Assembly: GCF_900102085.1 (NCBI RefSeq)
Contig: NZ_FMVM01000011.1
Coordinates: forward strand, 62,001-126,000
DNA from: Paenibacillus polysaccharolyticus
GTDB taxonomy: Bacteria; Bacillota; Bacilli; Paenibacillales; Paenibacillaceae
Direction: 5' to 3'
DNA length: 64,000 nt
The notes under the pieces were generated by a model, which was not told the DNA's origin, searched no databases, and saw only the letters and a program-made list of their open reading frames with translations. The position numbers and the translations under genes are program-made. This document shows positions 42,195 through 51,051 of this stretch, piece by piece (the first letter of the stretch is position 1; every line of letters begins with the position of its first letter).

Positions 42195-42868
42195 GAAACC
42201 GACTGGAATTACAAGGGATTACACAGACATTTGATGACGGTGGCAGTCAGCGCACCATTCTGGATCAGCTTGATCTACAGGTTGCAGAAGGGGAACTTGT
42301 CGCGGTGATGGGACCTTCGGGTTCTGGTAAAAGTACATTTCTGTCCATTGCAGGTGCGTTGCTCGAACCCACGGATGGGGAGATACTACTGGATGGCTCT
42401 TCGATCATGGGCAAAAGTAAAACGGACATCTCGGATGTGCGGCTGCGCCAGCTCGGATTTATATTTCAAAGTGCGAATCTGATTCCTTACCTGAAGGTGG
42501 AGGAGCAGTTATTAGTAGTAGCGAAGCTTGCGGGTATGGACAAAAGTAAAGCTGAGCGCCGTGCAGGTGAACTGCTGGAGACGGTGGGCCTGTCTAACCG
42601 GCGCAAAGCTTACACCGACAAGCTGTCCGGCGGGGAACGCCAGCGCGTTGCCATTGCGCGGGCGCTAATGAATGATCCGGCTGTGCTACTGGCGGATGAA
42701 CCGACGGCTAGCCTCGATGCGGAGCGCGGGCTGGATATTGTAGGAACGATTGCGCGGCTCGTGAAGGAGCAGGGCAAGAGTGCGGTGATGGTTACGCATG
42801 ATGAGCGGATTTTGCCGCTCTGTAGCCGGGTTCTTTTTTTGGAAAAGGGAAAGCTAGTAGCACGTTAG
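42191..42868 (+). CDS. hrtA: Heme exporter ATPase HrtA
   Basis: A 225-residue ABC ATPase: Walker A GPSGSGKST (41-49), Q-loop FIFQSAN, signature LSGGERQRVAIARAL, Walker B VLLADEPTAS and H-loop VTHDER. It overlaps hrtB by four bases (ATGA) and is the last gene of the unit. The LolD/MacB-like subgroup and the hssRS-hrtB context support HrtA. Confidence 0.88.
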   Translation: MRNRLELQGITQTFDDGGSQRTILDQLDLQVAEGELVAVMGPSGSGKSTFLSIAGALLEPTDGEILLDGSSIMGKSKTDISDVRLRQLGFIFQSANLIPYLKVEEQLLVVAKLAGMDKSKAERRAGELLETVGLSNRRKAYTDKLSGGERQRVAIARALMNDPAVLLADEPTASLDAERGLDIVGTIARLVKEQGKSAVMVTHDERILPLCSRVLFLEKGKLVAR

Positions 42869-42940
42869 AGGATTGTGAATTTGCTTTTCGAAGAAATAAG
42901 TTGATGAGAAATACGCTTAACGGTTAGTTTCAGTGCGATG

Positions 42941-42980
42941 AGAGGGTCACAGCTCCTGTGGGAGAGGTGGCCTTCTTTTT
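42941..42980 (+). terminator. Terminator after hrtA
   Basis: AGAGGGTCAC pairs with GGTGGCCTTCT with wobble, enclosing CTCCTGTGGGAG, followed by TTTTTG. Confidence 0.5.
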
Positions 42981-43090
42981 GTGTTTTCGACTATAATTGG
43001 AAGGGAATGGCGTGTACGTTGAGGTAAAGATTCAGGCTACGAATGGATGACAGTACATCATGAATTTCATTGGGGGAGGAACCGATACAG

Positions 43091-43630
43091 ATGAGTAGCA
43101 TAAATGCAGAACAATTTCCGGCACTGAGTACGTCGATCCACTGGGGAATCATTGAGGCGGAGTTTAGGCTGGGCGAGCAAATAGACGAGACACTGGTGAG
43201 TAATGTGAGCATTATTCCGTTTGTTGGAGAAGAGTGTGTTGTGTTTCAACTGGATAACGGACTGTGGGAACTGCCCGGAGGAACGTTAGAAGCAGGCGAG
43301 CACTATATGGAGGGATTGAAACGTGAATTGATGGAAGAACTAGGCGGGAAGCTGCGTAGTTATCAGGTTTTTGGGCAATTCTACTGCACCTCCAGTTCAC
43401 TTGAACCGTATCGCCCGCATATTCCGCATCCGCATTTTGTCAGGGTGATTGGTTACGGAGATGTGGAGTTGGTTGGTGAGCCGCTTAATCCCGAGGATGG
43501 GGAGCAGGTGGTGGCGGTTGAGATCGTAGAGATCGAAGAAGCCGTACGGCGCTTCCGGGATCAGAATCGGCATGATATTGCCGAGATGTACGAACTGGCC
43601 TATGTGCTGCGACAAGCAGAAAAAGGCTGA
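43091..43630 (+). CDS. Nudix hydrolase
   Basis: A 179-residue protein with a full Nudix box, GTLEAGEHYMEGLKRELMEE followed by LG, matching Gx5Ex7REUxEExGU. It hydrolyses a nucleoside diphosphate linked to another group; the substrate is open. ATG 43091 follows GGGGGAGGAACC; the frame opens at 43070. Stands alone between the heme module and the DUF4275 gene. Confidence 0.88.
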   Translation: MSSINAEQFPALSTSIHWGIIEAEFRLGEQIDETLVSNVSIIPFVGEECVVFQLDNGLWELPGGTLEAGEHYMEGLKRELMEELGGKLRSYQVFGQFYCTSSSLEPYRPHIPHPHFVRVIGYGDVELVGEPLNPEDGEQVVAVEIVEIEEAVRRFRDQNRHDIAEMYELAYVLRQAEKG

Positions 43631-43773
43631 TGTAGACGCAAGGTATTGTTGCCGTTTTGAAATTAGTGAGAGAATCTATACGCTTCCATTGGAGTTGCTG
43701 TGTGATAGGTATGTACGTATCTCATGATCGATAAATGTTTTTTTGAAAGTATCTACATATAGGAGGTTCACCC

Positions 43774-44280
43774 ATGATTCGGGAAGAGATTAATCGGATG
43801 CTGGATATGTTGCCGGAAAGTGAACTTAACGTGGCATACTCACGAGTTGAAATGGTGTACCTCAAATATATGTATGAGAAAATGATCGCGGACAAGGGAG
43901 TACAAGTGACCGAGTTGTGCGAGGAATCGGAGGAGATTGTTCAGCGCTGGGATGAGGTGTTTGCCCATAACCTGGATGATATTTTAAAAGAAACGATCTA
44001 CTACAGCCAGTACAAATGGCATATGTTCAGTTACAAACAGCAGGAGTGTTTGGAAGGGGAAGCAGCACGAGCAGCCTTCGATGCCGAAGAGAAGACCGAC
44101 TTATATGTGATGTATCAACATACGCCGTTTGTCCAGATCTATGAGAGCGCAAGTGCTGTCGTCGCAGCTGATTTTGATGAACAACAGGATATCTATATCT
44201 TCGACAATGCGTTCACATGGACATATGTACATACGCATGAATCGATGTGCGGGCCGTATTTTTACAAAATCGAGGCATAG
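43774..44280 (+). CDS. DUF4275-family protein
   Basis: A 168-residue acidic protein. Family blocks include KWHMFSYKQQECLEGEAARAAF-like helix, VMYQHTPFVQIYE, and the closing DIYIFDNAFTWTYVHTHE with GPYFYK. Function of DUF4275 is unknown. Start ATG has AGGAGGTTCACCC. It is followed after 15 bases by a DUF4304 gene, probably in one transcript. Confidence 0.78.
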   Translation: MIREEINRMLDMLPESELNVAYSRVEMVYLKYMYEKMIADKGVQVTELCEESEEIVQRWDEVFAHNLDDILKETIYYSQYKWHMFSYKQQECLEGEAARAAFDAEEKTDLYVMYQHTPFVQIYESASAVVAADFDEQQDIYIFDNAFTWTYVHTHESMCGPYFYKIEA

Positions 44281-44295
44281 AGGGAGGAAGTTCTT

Positions 44296-44910
44296 TTGCA
44301 GGAGCTGTTTAAAGAGATCATCAAGAATGAAGTGAAACCTTTGTTTACCCGTCACGGTTATACCAAAAAAGGTCTGAATTTTCGAAGAGTCGAAGGCGAT
44401 CTTATTTACGGATTCAACATTCAGAAGTCCCAAGGCAACACAGCCAACCACGTTCGCTTCTATATTAACTGCATGATTCATTCCAAGGAGTTGGCGGAGT
44501 TGCAGTCTATGACATCAGGCGGTAAAACGATGGGGGAGCAAGTTCATCTGACCTGCAGGATTGAAGAGATTGTCCCATCTGCCCCAGACCGCTACTCGTT
44601 GACACATGACACCGACCCGATCACCTTTTCAAAAGAACTACTGTCCGACCTGGAAGACGCCGTTGAATACATGAAGAACATAACCAGCGCAAGAGAGATT
44701 GTGGAATATTATATTGCGGAGACCGCACTGCATTTAAGCGAAGAAACCTTTCATTTCCTGCTGCAAAATGGTGATACGACGACTGCTCAGAAATATCTAC
44801 AGCAGTTGCAGGCCAAATACGGAGCCGAAAATCGCTGGGCGATCTTTCAGAAAAAGTATGCGGCCATTTTTGCAGAGTTCGGAATGCAGTTCATCCTTCA
44901 GGATGTATAG
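44296..44910 (+). CDS. DUF4304-family protein
   Basis: A 204-residue protein with the DUF4304 opening: LFKEIIKNEVKPLFTRHGYTK, then FRRVEGDLIYGFNIQKSQ. Starts with TTG after AGGGAGGAAG. Its last 13 bases overlap the 3' end of the minus-strand DUF2785 gene, so the two are tightly convergent. Function unknown; related families are often immunity or stress proteins. Confidence 0.78.
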   Translation: MQELFKEIIKNEVKPLFTRHGYTKKGLNFRRVEGDLIYGFNIQKSQGNTANHVRFYINCMIHSKELAELQSMTSGGKTMGEQVHLTCRIEEIVPSAPDRYSLTHDTDPITFSKELLSDLEDAVEYMKNITSAREIVEYYIAETALHLSEETFHFLLQNGDTTTAQKYLQQLQAKYGAENRWAIFQKKYAAIFAEFGMQFILQDV

Positions 44911-45725
44911 TAGACCGGTTCTACTTTATATAACGTTTGTTCAATCGTTGGACATAAGTCAGCATCATACACTCCATGAAATTTGATTCTAAAATAAAGA
45001 CTTTTGAGAAAGTTTTTAATGTTGTTTTTTTGCCTGAAGGCAGGCAAAAATTCGGATTCATTCTCCACCGTGCCAAAACGTTGAATCCATTGTTGAACGG
45101 ACGCCTGACTAAGGATGTTTCTATCCAGAATACACATGACTGGTGTTATCATTCGTTCGTCTTCGCCATCGGAGTAGACCCGGTCACTGATCGTCATTTT
45201 CTCGTACACCAGATCCAGCATCGTTGATAAATCAGCCTCATCTAATTCATTATATTGAGCCAAATCTTCCAACACATCAGCAGCATGAGCTACAGCGTGA
45301 GCCCAACCCTTAGTTTCATCATATCCACGGTAATCCTTTTCTTCTCGTACATTGTGAAAGACCACGTCCTTAATCTGATGAATACGCTCACTTGACAGGA
45401 AGGGCGATGCTGCGTGTCTCATGAGAAGAAGAGGGATGACCAGCATGGAAAAGGAACGTGTGAATACGGAGTCGGAATGGGTTTCCCCCAGTCCATAAAG
45501 CAGATGGTCACGATCTAAAACGGTGGTTAAAATGTGTTCTAATTCGGATGTAGTCAGAGAAAGGCTAGGAATCCAGTGAGATAGGGTGGTATAGATCAAT
45601 TCATCACGCAATTGTGCGTCTACCGTACCGATGTTATGTAACATTTCTTGGATCAGGACGAAGGCATCTGACTGTGCTTGATATTGATTTTCTCGTATGT
45701 ACATCAGTTTTTCTTTTAAATTCAT
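44898..45725 (-). CDS. DUF2785-family protein
   Basis: A 275-residue helical protein. The family block KGWAHAVAHAADVLEDLAQ near the middle and the two-part helical repeat pattern place it in DUF2785. No enzymatic motif. The gene overlaps the end of the convergent DUF4304 gene. A good AGGAGTG site lies before the ATG. Confidence 0.78.
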   Translation of the reverse strand: MNLKEKLMYIRENQYQAQSDAFVLIQEMLHNIGTVDAQLRDELIYTTLSHWIPSLSLTTSELEHILTTVLDRDHLLYGLGETHSDSVFTRSFSMLVIPLLLMRHAASPFLSSERIHQIKDVVFHNVREEKDYRGYDETKGWAHAVAHAADVLEDLAQYNELDEADLSTMLDLVYEKMTISDRVYSDGEDERMITPVMCILDRNILSQASVQQWIQRFGTVENESEFLPAFRQKNNIKNFLKSLYFRIKFHGVYDADLCPTIEQTLYKVEPVYYTS

Positions 45726-45808
45726 TTAAACACACTCCTGCAAATTATATTTCATTCTAGTAAACTTATTATCAAAGGTATTATACAATCTTAAGGAGGA
45801 AAGCCCAA

Positions 45809-46102
45809 ATGACAACCAATAAAGGAACACGGCGAACATGCGAGAAGGGACATACATTTTTTAAAAAGAGTGATTGTTCGACTTGTCCCAAATGTGAGGC
45901 GGAACGGAAACCGAAAGAGGGATTTATGAGTCTACTGTCTGCTCCGGTAAGACGCGCACTGGAAGCAGAAGATATTACGACATTACCAAAACTTGCTGAA
46001 TATACGGAAAAAGAAATTCTGAAACTGCACGGAATCGGGCCTTCGAGCATGCCCATACTGCGTAGATCGCTGGAGGAAGAGGGATTGTCCTTTAAGGTAT
46101 GA
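45809..46102 (+). CDS. Small zinc-ribbon plus RpoA-C-terminal-like helix-hairpin-helix protein
   Basis: A 97-residue protein: N-terminal ribbon-like segment with C12, GHTFFKKSDCSTCPKC, then a helix-hairpin-helix part (LPKLAEYTEKEILKLHGIGPSSMPILRRSLEE) like the C-terminal domain of RNA polymerase alpha. It may bind DNA. AAGGAGG precedes the ATG. Single gene, no clear partner. Confidence 0.8.
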   Translation: MTTNKGTRRTCEKGHTFFKKSDCSTCPKCEAERKPKEGFMSLLSAPVRRALEAEDITTLPKLAEYTEKEILKLHGIGPSSMPILRRSLEEEGLSFKV

Positions 46103-46162
46103 CTTTAATCTTTGATTTCAAGCTTTTTTGATCGTTTCCTCATTCCTCAGCTCCTTTGGAAG

Positions 46163-47107
46163 CTACTCTATAACAGATAACAGTTCTTCCATCGTGACTT
46201 GATAAAGCAAGTCACCCTCACTCAGTAGCAGGCGATCCTGACGAAAATCCTGTCGAGCCTGTTGGAAGGGGCGTTTTTTCTCGTTCAGCAATTGGAACTT
46301 CGTTCCTTTGGTGAGGCTGCCAGACTTCTGCATTTTCTTGAAAATAAATGTTCCATGCTTCCCGTACCCGGCATCAAACAGGAAGTGATATCCATCCGTA
46401 CAGAAACCGGAGGAACCTGATATATTCGGATTCAGGAAGTTCACTCGAGTAGACTCCGGTTTGAATCCTCCCGAAATACAGCCAAGTGAAAAGTCACTAT
46501 AATAGTAGAACCAGACTTCTTCCTCGTTCACCACATTGAGTGCATAACAATCTGCAATGTCTGCACTGTTATTTTTATAGAGCACATTCCCGTATGCATC
46601 CCAAGCGAGCAATCCACTCGCCCCAACGGGCTGATCCCAGCCATAGTTACCAAAGATACCTTCATCGAAGTAACTCGTCCAGATCGTTCCATGCTTCGTC
46701 ACCTGTACACTCTGAATCCCATCCCCGAGCAAAAATTCTCGAATCGTCGTGCCTTCCATATCACATACTTTGGCGTTCAGATCAAATTGATCGTTTCCAT
46801 AATAGGTGCAGCGCGCACCAACGAGCAGAAGATGTTCTTGTAAAGGCTGTACATAATGATAGTGAAATTGTTGTCCCCCGATGACAACTTCCTGGACATA
46901 TTGATCCGATACAATCAGCACTTTGTACGTGTATGGCTCCTTTAGTTTGGTTTGCACGAACATACCTTTTCTTCGTTCAGGGACTTGATTGATAAGTAGT
47001 ATATATGCAAGGCCATCGTGTCCCCACTGTACGGAGACGATATCGAAACCTTCGGTATAAACGGAGATATCTGCAAAAGGAAGTAACGTTAATTTTGGAT
47101 CAAGCAT
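46163..47107 (-). CDS. Hypothetical protein, possible beta-propeller
   Basis: A 314-residue soluble protein, strand-rich with repeated short blocks ending in aromatic residues (VQWGHDGLAYILLI, TKHGTIWTSYFDEGIFG, VVNEEEVWFYYYSD), which suggests a propeller of several blades. ATG 47107 follows AAGGAGGATTTAGCC; a frame start at 47146 has none. No enzyme motif or signal peptide. Confidence 0.62.
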   Translation of the reverse strand: MLDPKLTLLPFADISVYTEGFDIVSVQWGHDGLAYILLINQVPERRKGMFVQTKLKEPYTYKVLIVSDQYVQEVVIGGQQFHYHYVQPLQEHLLLVGARCTYYGNDQFDLNAKVCDMEGTTIREFLLGDGIQSVQVTKHGTIWTSYFDEGIFGNYGWDQPVGASGLLAWDAYGNVLYKNNSADIADCYALNVVNEEEVWFYYYSDFSLGCISGGFKPESTRVNFLNPNISGSSGFCTDGYHFLFDAGYGKHGTFIFKKMQKSGSLTKGTKFQLLNEKKRPFQQARQDFRQDRLLLSEGDLLYQVTMEELLSVIE

Positions 47108-47401
47108 GGCTAAATCCTCCTTATTATAAGTAATCGTAAGCAGCATCGTAGGCTGCTGTTGTTACGTTGAATTATGACATGAGCAGACTGAAGGGAACAT
47201 GGTGTAAGTATAACGAACCCTATCAAGGGAGGTGGAAAAAATGAGTATGCCTCATTTCTCCACTGTAGTACAATAAGGAAGCTGTGTAAATTTTTATGGG
47301 AGGGACTAAATAGCTTTCAAGTAAGAATAGGAAAGAAACGTATAGAGTATTTATACATATGGAATTGAATAGCGGCAGTTAAAACAGCATGAGAGAAGGA
47401 C

Positions 47402-47932
47402 GTGTTAGAAGTGCAACAAGAACCTCGACAAGAACCATTTCAAGAATCAATGATAGAATACCGCCCACTTGGTGTGTCTGGGCTCGGAGGCTTGCTGATC
47501 CTAATCCAGATTGGGTTGTGGTTCTCAGTAATTATGTTCCTGTTACAGATCAACCAATTTACTTTAACCATATTAAACAAAGAGATATGGGAGGTTCTAA
47601 CTGCGCAGGATTCAGGTTATTATCACCCGCTTTGGGCTCCGGTAATTATTTTTGAAGTTGTTTTTAACCTATTGTTTCTAGTATTTACGGTGTACACTAT
47701 GATTGCTTTTTATCGAAAAAAAGCAATCCTTCCACGTCTGATGATTATTTTTTACAGTCTCAGCTTCGTAGTCGGAGTTGTGGATTCTCTGCTGCTCTAT
47801 CAGATTCCGATAGCAAGAGAACTCGAAGATGGAAGTTCAATTTGGGACATTGCAAGATCAGCCATTGCTTGTGCGATCTGGATTCCGTATTTTAGAAAAT
47901 CTGAACGTGTCAAGAACACATTTGTTCGTTAA
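47402..47932 (+). CDS. DUF2569-family membrane protein
   Basis: A 176-residue protein with four membrane segments. Family blocks: GVSGLGGLLILIQIGL at the first segment and ACAIWIPYFRKSERVKNTFV at the end. GTG 47402 follows GAGAGAAGGAC. DUF2569 proteins have no known function. The gap before it (47147-47401) holds only an imperfect GTGGAAAAAATGAG hairpin near 47231-47264. Confidence 0.8.
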   Translation: MLEVQQEPRQEPFQESMIEYRPLGVSGLGGLLILIQIGLWFSVIMFLLQINQFTLTILNKEIWEVLTAQDSGYYHPLWAPVIIFEVVFNLLFLVFTVYTMIAFYRKKAILPRLMIIFYSLSFVVGVVDSLLLYQIPIARELEDGSSIWDIARSAIACAIWIPYFRKSERVKNTFVR

Positions 47933-47964
47933 ATGATGAGACAGTGAGGGGTGACAAGAACGCC

Positions 47965-48588
47965 ATGAAGATTTTCCTGGTTCGACACGGTGCAGACGAA
48001 GAAGGTTATCGCGGCGGTTGGAGCCAAAGGGGACTCACCGAAGCAGGTGTTATTCAGTCCAGAGCTTTAGGATCGTATCTGTATGAACATAAAGAGCAAT
48101 ATGATATTCATACGGTGATAAGCAGCGATCTACCCCGTGCGGTGCAAACAAGCCAAGCCATTGAAGAGTCATTGGGCATTCGAGGTATACACACACCTGA
48201 TTGGCGTGAGATGAACAATGGTGACATGGCGGGTATGCTCCATGCGGATGCGGAGGAAAAGTACCCTGGAGTTTATTTTAACACGCTCAAGATGGACACT
48301 TCTTTTCCGGGCGGAGAAAGTCCGGCCCATTTTTATACAAGAATACAAAATACATTCGAGAATCTTTGTGTTCAACTCGAAGAGAAGCGAATCCAATCAA
48401 ATGTTTTACTGGTGACCCACGGTGGGGTGATTAATGTCCTTTATTATGTGCTCGCTAACAGGGAGTGGAGCAATACGTCCAGTTTTTATCCCATCGACAA
48501 CACGAGTATTCACACGGTTCAGAACATGAATAATGGCTGGAGCATATTGGACACGAACAGGATTCCTCATTTAAGAAAGGAAACCTGA
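47965..48588 (+). CDS. Histidine phosphatase (phosphoglycerate-mutase-like)
   Basis: A 207-residue protein with the RHG triad at 7-9 (LVRHGADEEG), Arg in SSDLPRAVQTS, Glu in WREMNNGDMAG and the second His in VTHGGVINVL. These are the catalytic residues of the family. ATG 47965 follows GAGGGGTGACAAG. Its TGA overlaps the start area of a small membrane protein gene. Substrate unknown. A second family member lies at 58.3 kb. Confidence 0.87.
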   Translation: MKIFLVRHGADEEGYRGGWSQRGLTEAGVIQSRALGSYLYEHKEQYDIHTVISSDLPRAVQTSQAIEESLGIRGIHTPDWREMNNGDMAGMLHADAEEKYPGVYFNTLKMDTSFPGGESPAHFYTRIQNTFENLCVQLEEKRIQSNVLLVTHGGVINVLYYVLANREWSNTSSFYPIDNTSIHTVQNMNNGWSILDTNRIPHLRKET

Positions 48589-48589
48589 T

Positions 48590-48769
48590 TTGATAAAAAA
48601 AATGCTGAATATCGTGATTGGTATCTCAATTCTGGTGTATTTGTACTTTCTCTATATCATGTTGATGCATCCACCGACGGATGGTTCAGACATTGCACAA
48701 TTGCAGATTAGATCAGCGTATACGGTAATCGTTATTGCTGTCGCCGGTTTTATTCGTTTGAAATTATAG
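48590..48769 (+). CDS. Small two-segment membrane protein (59 residues)
   Basis: The TTG start at 48590 lies nine bases after AAAGGA and two bases after the previous stop. The product has two hydrophobic segments (about 5-25 and 43-58) joined by a polar loop with MHPPTDGSD. The position, ribosome site and hydrophobic pattern support a real gene coupled to the phosphatase. Family unknown. Confidence 0.6.
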   Translation: MIKKMLNIVIGISILVYLYFLYIMLMHPPTDGSDIAQLQIRSAYTVIVIAVAGFIRLKL

Positions 48770-48898
48770 AGGTGCAGGAGTTAATCATTTTTATATGGAA
48801 CGTACATAATGTCATAGCGTCCTTGGAATGTCTTTCGCTATAATCTTCAGGTTATCAGGACGTGGAGGTAACTGGCTGAAAGATAATCAGGGGGGCGT

Positions 48899-49849
48899 AT
48901 GACGATCAGAAACAAATATAAAGCACTTGAACTGGAGACCCCGGGCGTCTATGAGCTGGAAGGGCTAGAGGTTGGAGTGACTTCGAATTGCAATTATAAA
49001 TGCGACTACTGCTGTGCCTACAATCGAGATGATGGGGAGTGTATCAGCGGTGCAGAGGTTATCCGAATTATTCGTGAGCTTCCACATCTCAAGCGGGTAC
49101 GCCTGTCAGGCGGCGAGGTGACGCTGAAATATCAGGATTGTCTGGAGATTGTAACTTATTGTGCAGCACATGGCATCGATACACAGCTGAACACCAATGC
49201 CAGTCTGTTGACAGAGGAAAGAATCATAGCATTACGGGATGCCGGCTTGTCCAACATCCATATTTCTTTCAACTACACCGATGCGGAATCGTATGCTGCC
49301 TACTACCGTGTGCATCCAAGCATGTATGAGAGATTAGAACGTAATATCCGTCTTTGTACGGAGCTGGGTTTGGAAACCGTACTGGAAACGTTGTTGTTCA
49401 AAGGCAATAAGGACCATATGCTGGCGATTAGCGATAAAGTATATGACTTGGGTGTGCGTATTCATGAGATTCAGAACAGCATCAAGATGCCACACACCGA
49501 CTGGAGTCAGATTGTCTCCAAAGAGTCACTGGTTCAATCGGTCACGGCGTTAATCGAACATAAAAAGCCGGATACAAGGCTCTATTTTACATGTATGGAT
49601 CGGTTTGCCGAACAATTGAATCTGCGTGAACAGCCAGGCGTATATTTCTCGAACTGTGTGGATGGTACGAAACAATTACACTTGCATGGTAACGGTGACA
49701 TTCTGATCTGTGAGCTGTGTCATCCGGTGGTGATTGGTAACATTTATAGTGGCACGTCGCTAAAAGATATCTATAAGCAGCAGCCTGTTGCGCTAACAGA
49801 TTTTCTGAAAAACCGGCCTTGTCCGGCTTACGATGCGTTGTTTGCATAG
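48899..49849 (+). CDS. Radical SAM enzyme with SPASM-like C-terminus
   Basis: A 316-residue protein. The 4Fe-4S site is CNYKCDYC (about 31-38) in the GVTSNCNYKCDYC context, followed by the SAM block RLSGGEVTLK. The C-terminal part has Cys residues in SNCVDGTKQLHL, ICELCHP and RPCPAYD, as in SPASM/twitch domains that hold extra clusters. ATG follows CAGGGGGGCG. Such enzymes modify peptides or small molecules, but no precursor peptide or transporter gene is beside it. Own promoter near 48820-48844 (TATAAT). Confidence 0.85.
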   Translation: MTIRNKYKALELETPGVYELEGLEVGVTSNCNYKCDYCCAYNRDDGECISGAEVIRIIRELPHLKRVRLSGGEVTLKYQDCLEIVTYCAAHGIDTQLNTNASLLTEERIIALRDAGLSNIHISFNYTDAESYAAYYRVHPSMYERLERNIRLCTELGLETVLETLLFKGNKDHMLAISDKVYDLGVRIHEIQNSIKMPHTDWSQIVSKESLVQSVTALIEHKKPDTRLYFTCMDRFAEQLNLREQPGVYFSNCVDGTKQLHLHGNGDILICELCHPVVIGNIYSGTSLKDIYKQQPVALTDFLKNRPCPAYDALFA

Positions 49850-49954
49850 ATAAATCCAACTTCAACTTTGAGGTCTTCTGAATCCCTTTAACGGAAACGG
49901 AAGATCTTTTTGTATTTTAAAGATAAACTCATGGTCATCTTACCTCTTTCGTTT

Positions 49955-50008
49955 CAGATTCATTTAAGTTACTGGTCCTAATATGGCATTAGAACGTAAA
50001 TGAATCTG
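49955..50008. promoter_or_regulatory. Perfect 12-bp inverted repeat before the glycosidase gene
   Basis: CAGATTCATTTA (49955-49966) and TAAATGAATCTG (49997-50008) face each other across 30 bases, ending just before the GAGAGGTG ribosome site. It could be an operator or an RNA hairpin that affects translation. Confidence 0.5.
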
Positions 50009-50024
50009 GAGAGGTGAATGATAC

Positions 50025-51050
50025 ATGATCAAACTCTTTGAAAAAAACAATCGGAAAGACCAACATAGCATTCCTGTTTCCCGAAAAAAACGCAGGTGGC
50101 TTACCATTACCCTTGTGGCTGTCATTGTTATAGGTAGCATTCTGTACAGTCTGGCTGACCGATATTTGATTCGGCATGTACAGGTGGTTGTGGCTGATGA
50201 TAACACGGTAGCTACTCCTGCAACTGCGAATGCTAGATCTGAGGGAACAGCGAGTACAACCTCTACTACAACGAGTGCAACGGGTGTACATGCAACGTCA
50301 GATGACTGGAGTTACAGCAGTGACGATCTAAAGATTCAGATCCAGAAAGAGCAGACAGGCTCGGGATCGGATCAGATTACGTATTATGTGGCTGATGTAC
50401 AGGCGAAGGACGCGAGCAGTTTACGAACTGCACTGGCGGACAATAGCTTTGGCACCAATATCACTGAGGACACATCGGAGATTGCCAAAACAAATAACGC
50501 GATCTTCGCGGTTAACGGAGATTACTATGGATTCCGTGATGATGGTGTTATCATCCGTAATGGTGTGTTGTATCGGGACAGCCCGACAAGGGATGCGTTA
50601 GCCTTGTTTAATGACGGGACGATCAAAACGTATGATGAAAATGAAATATCTTCTTCTGAACTGCTGGAAGAAGGGGTAACCAATACATTATCCTTTGGGC
50701 CGATTCTGGTGCAGAACGGTGAAATCACCAGTGATTTCAGCAGTGTGAAGATCGACAATAACTTTGGCAATCGCTCCATTCAGGATGCGAATCCACGAAC
50801 AGCGATCGGTATGATCGCTCCAAACCACTATGTGTTCGTTGTGGTTGATGGGAGACAGGATGACAGCCGGGGCATGACACTGGCTGAACTTGCCCAGACG
50901 ATGAAAGACCTGGGCGCAACCGAGGCATATAACCTGGACGGCGGTGGTTCTTCCACCATGTATTTTATGGGCAGGGTAGTCAACAATCCTCTGGGACGTA
51001 ACCAGGAGCGTGGCGTAAGTGACATTCTGTATCTGACGGAGGCACAATAA
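50025..51050 (+). CDS. Phosphodiester glycosidase (NAGPA domain) membrane protein
   Basis: A 341-residue protein: basic cytoplasmic N-terminus, one membrane segment (about 23-43), a Thr/Ser-rich linker, then a NAGPA domain with AVNGDYYGFRDDG, NPRTAIGMI, VVVDGRQDDSRGMTLAELA and AYNLDGGGSSTM. The domain removes GlcNAc-type caps or cuts phosphodiester-linked sugars at the cell surface. The GT2-GtrA gene starts one base after its stop, so the pair likely acts on one cell-surface polymer. Confidence 0.88.
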   Translation: MIKLFEKNNRKDQHSIPVSRKKRRWLTITLVAVIVIGSILYSLADRYLIRHVQVVVADDNTVATPATANARSEGTASTTSTTTSATGVHATSDDWSYSSDDLKIQIQKEQTGSGSDQITYYVADVQAKDASSLRTALADNSFGTNITEDTSEIAKTNNAIFAVNGDYYGFRDDGVIIRNGVLYRDSPTRDALALFNDGTIKTYDENEISSSELLEEGVTNTLSFGPILVQNGEITSDFSSVKIDNNFGNRSIQDANPRTAIGMIAPNHYVFVVVDGRQDDSRGMTLAELAQTMKDLGATEAYNLDGGGSSTMYFMGRVVNNPLGRNQERGVSDILYLTEAQ

Positions 51051-51051
51051 T

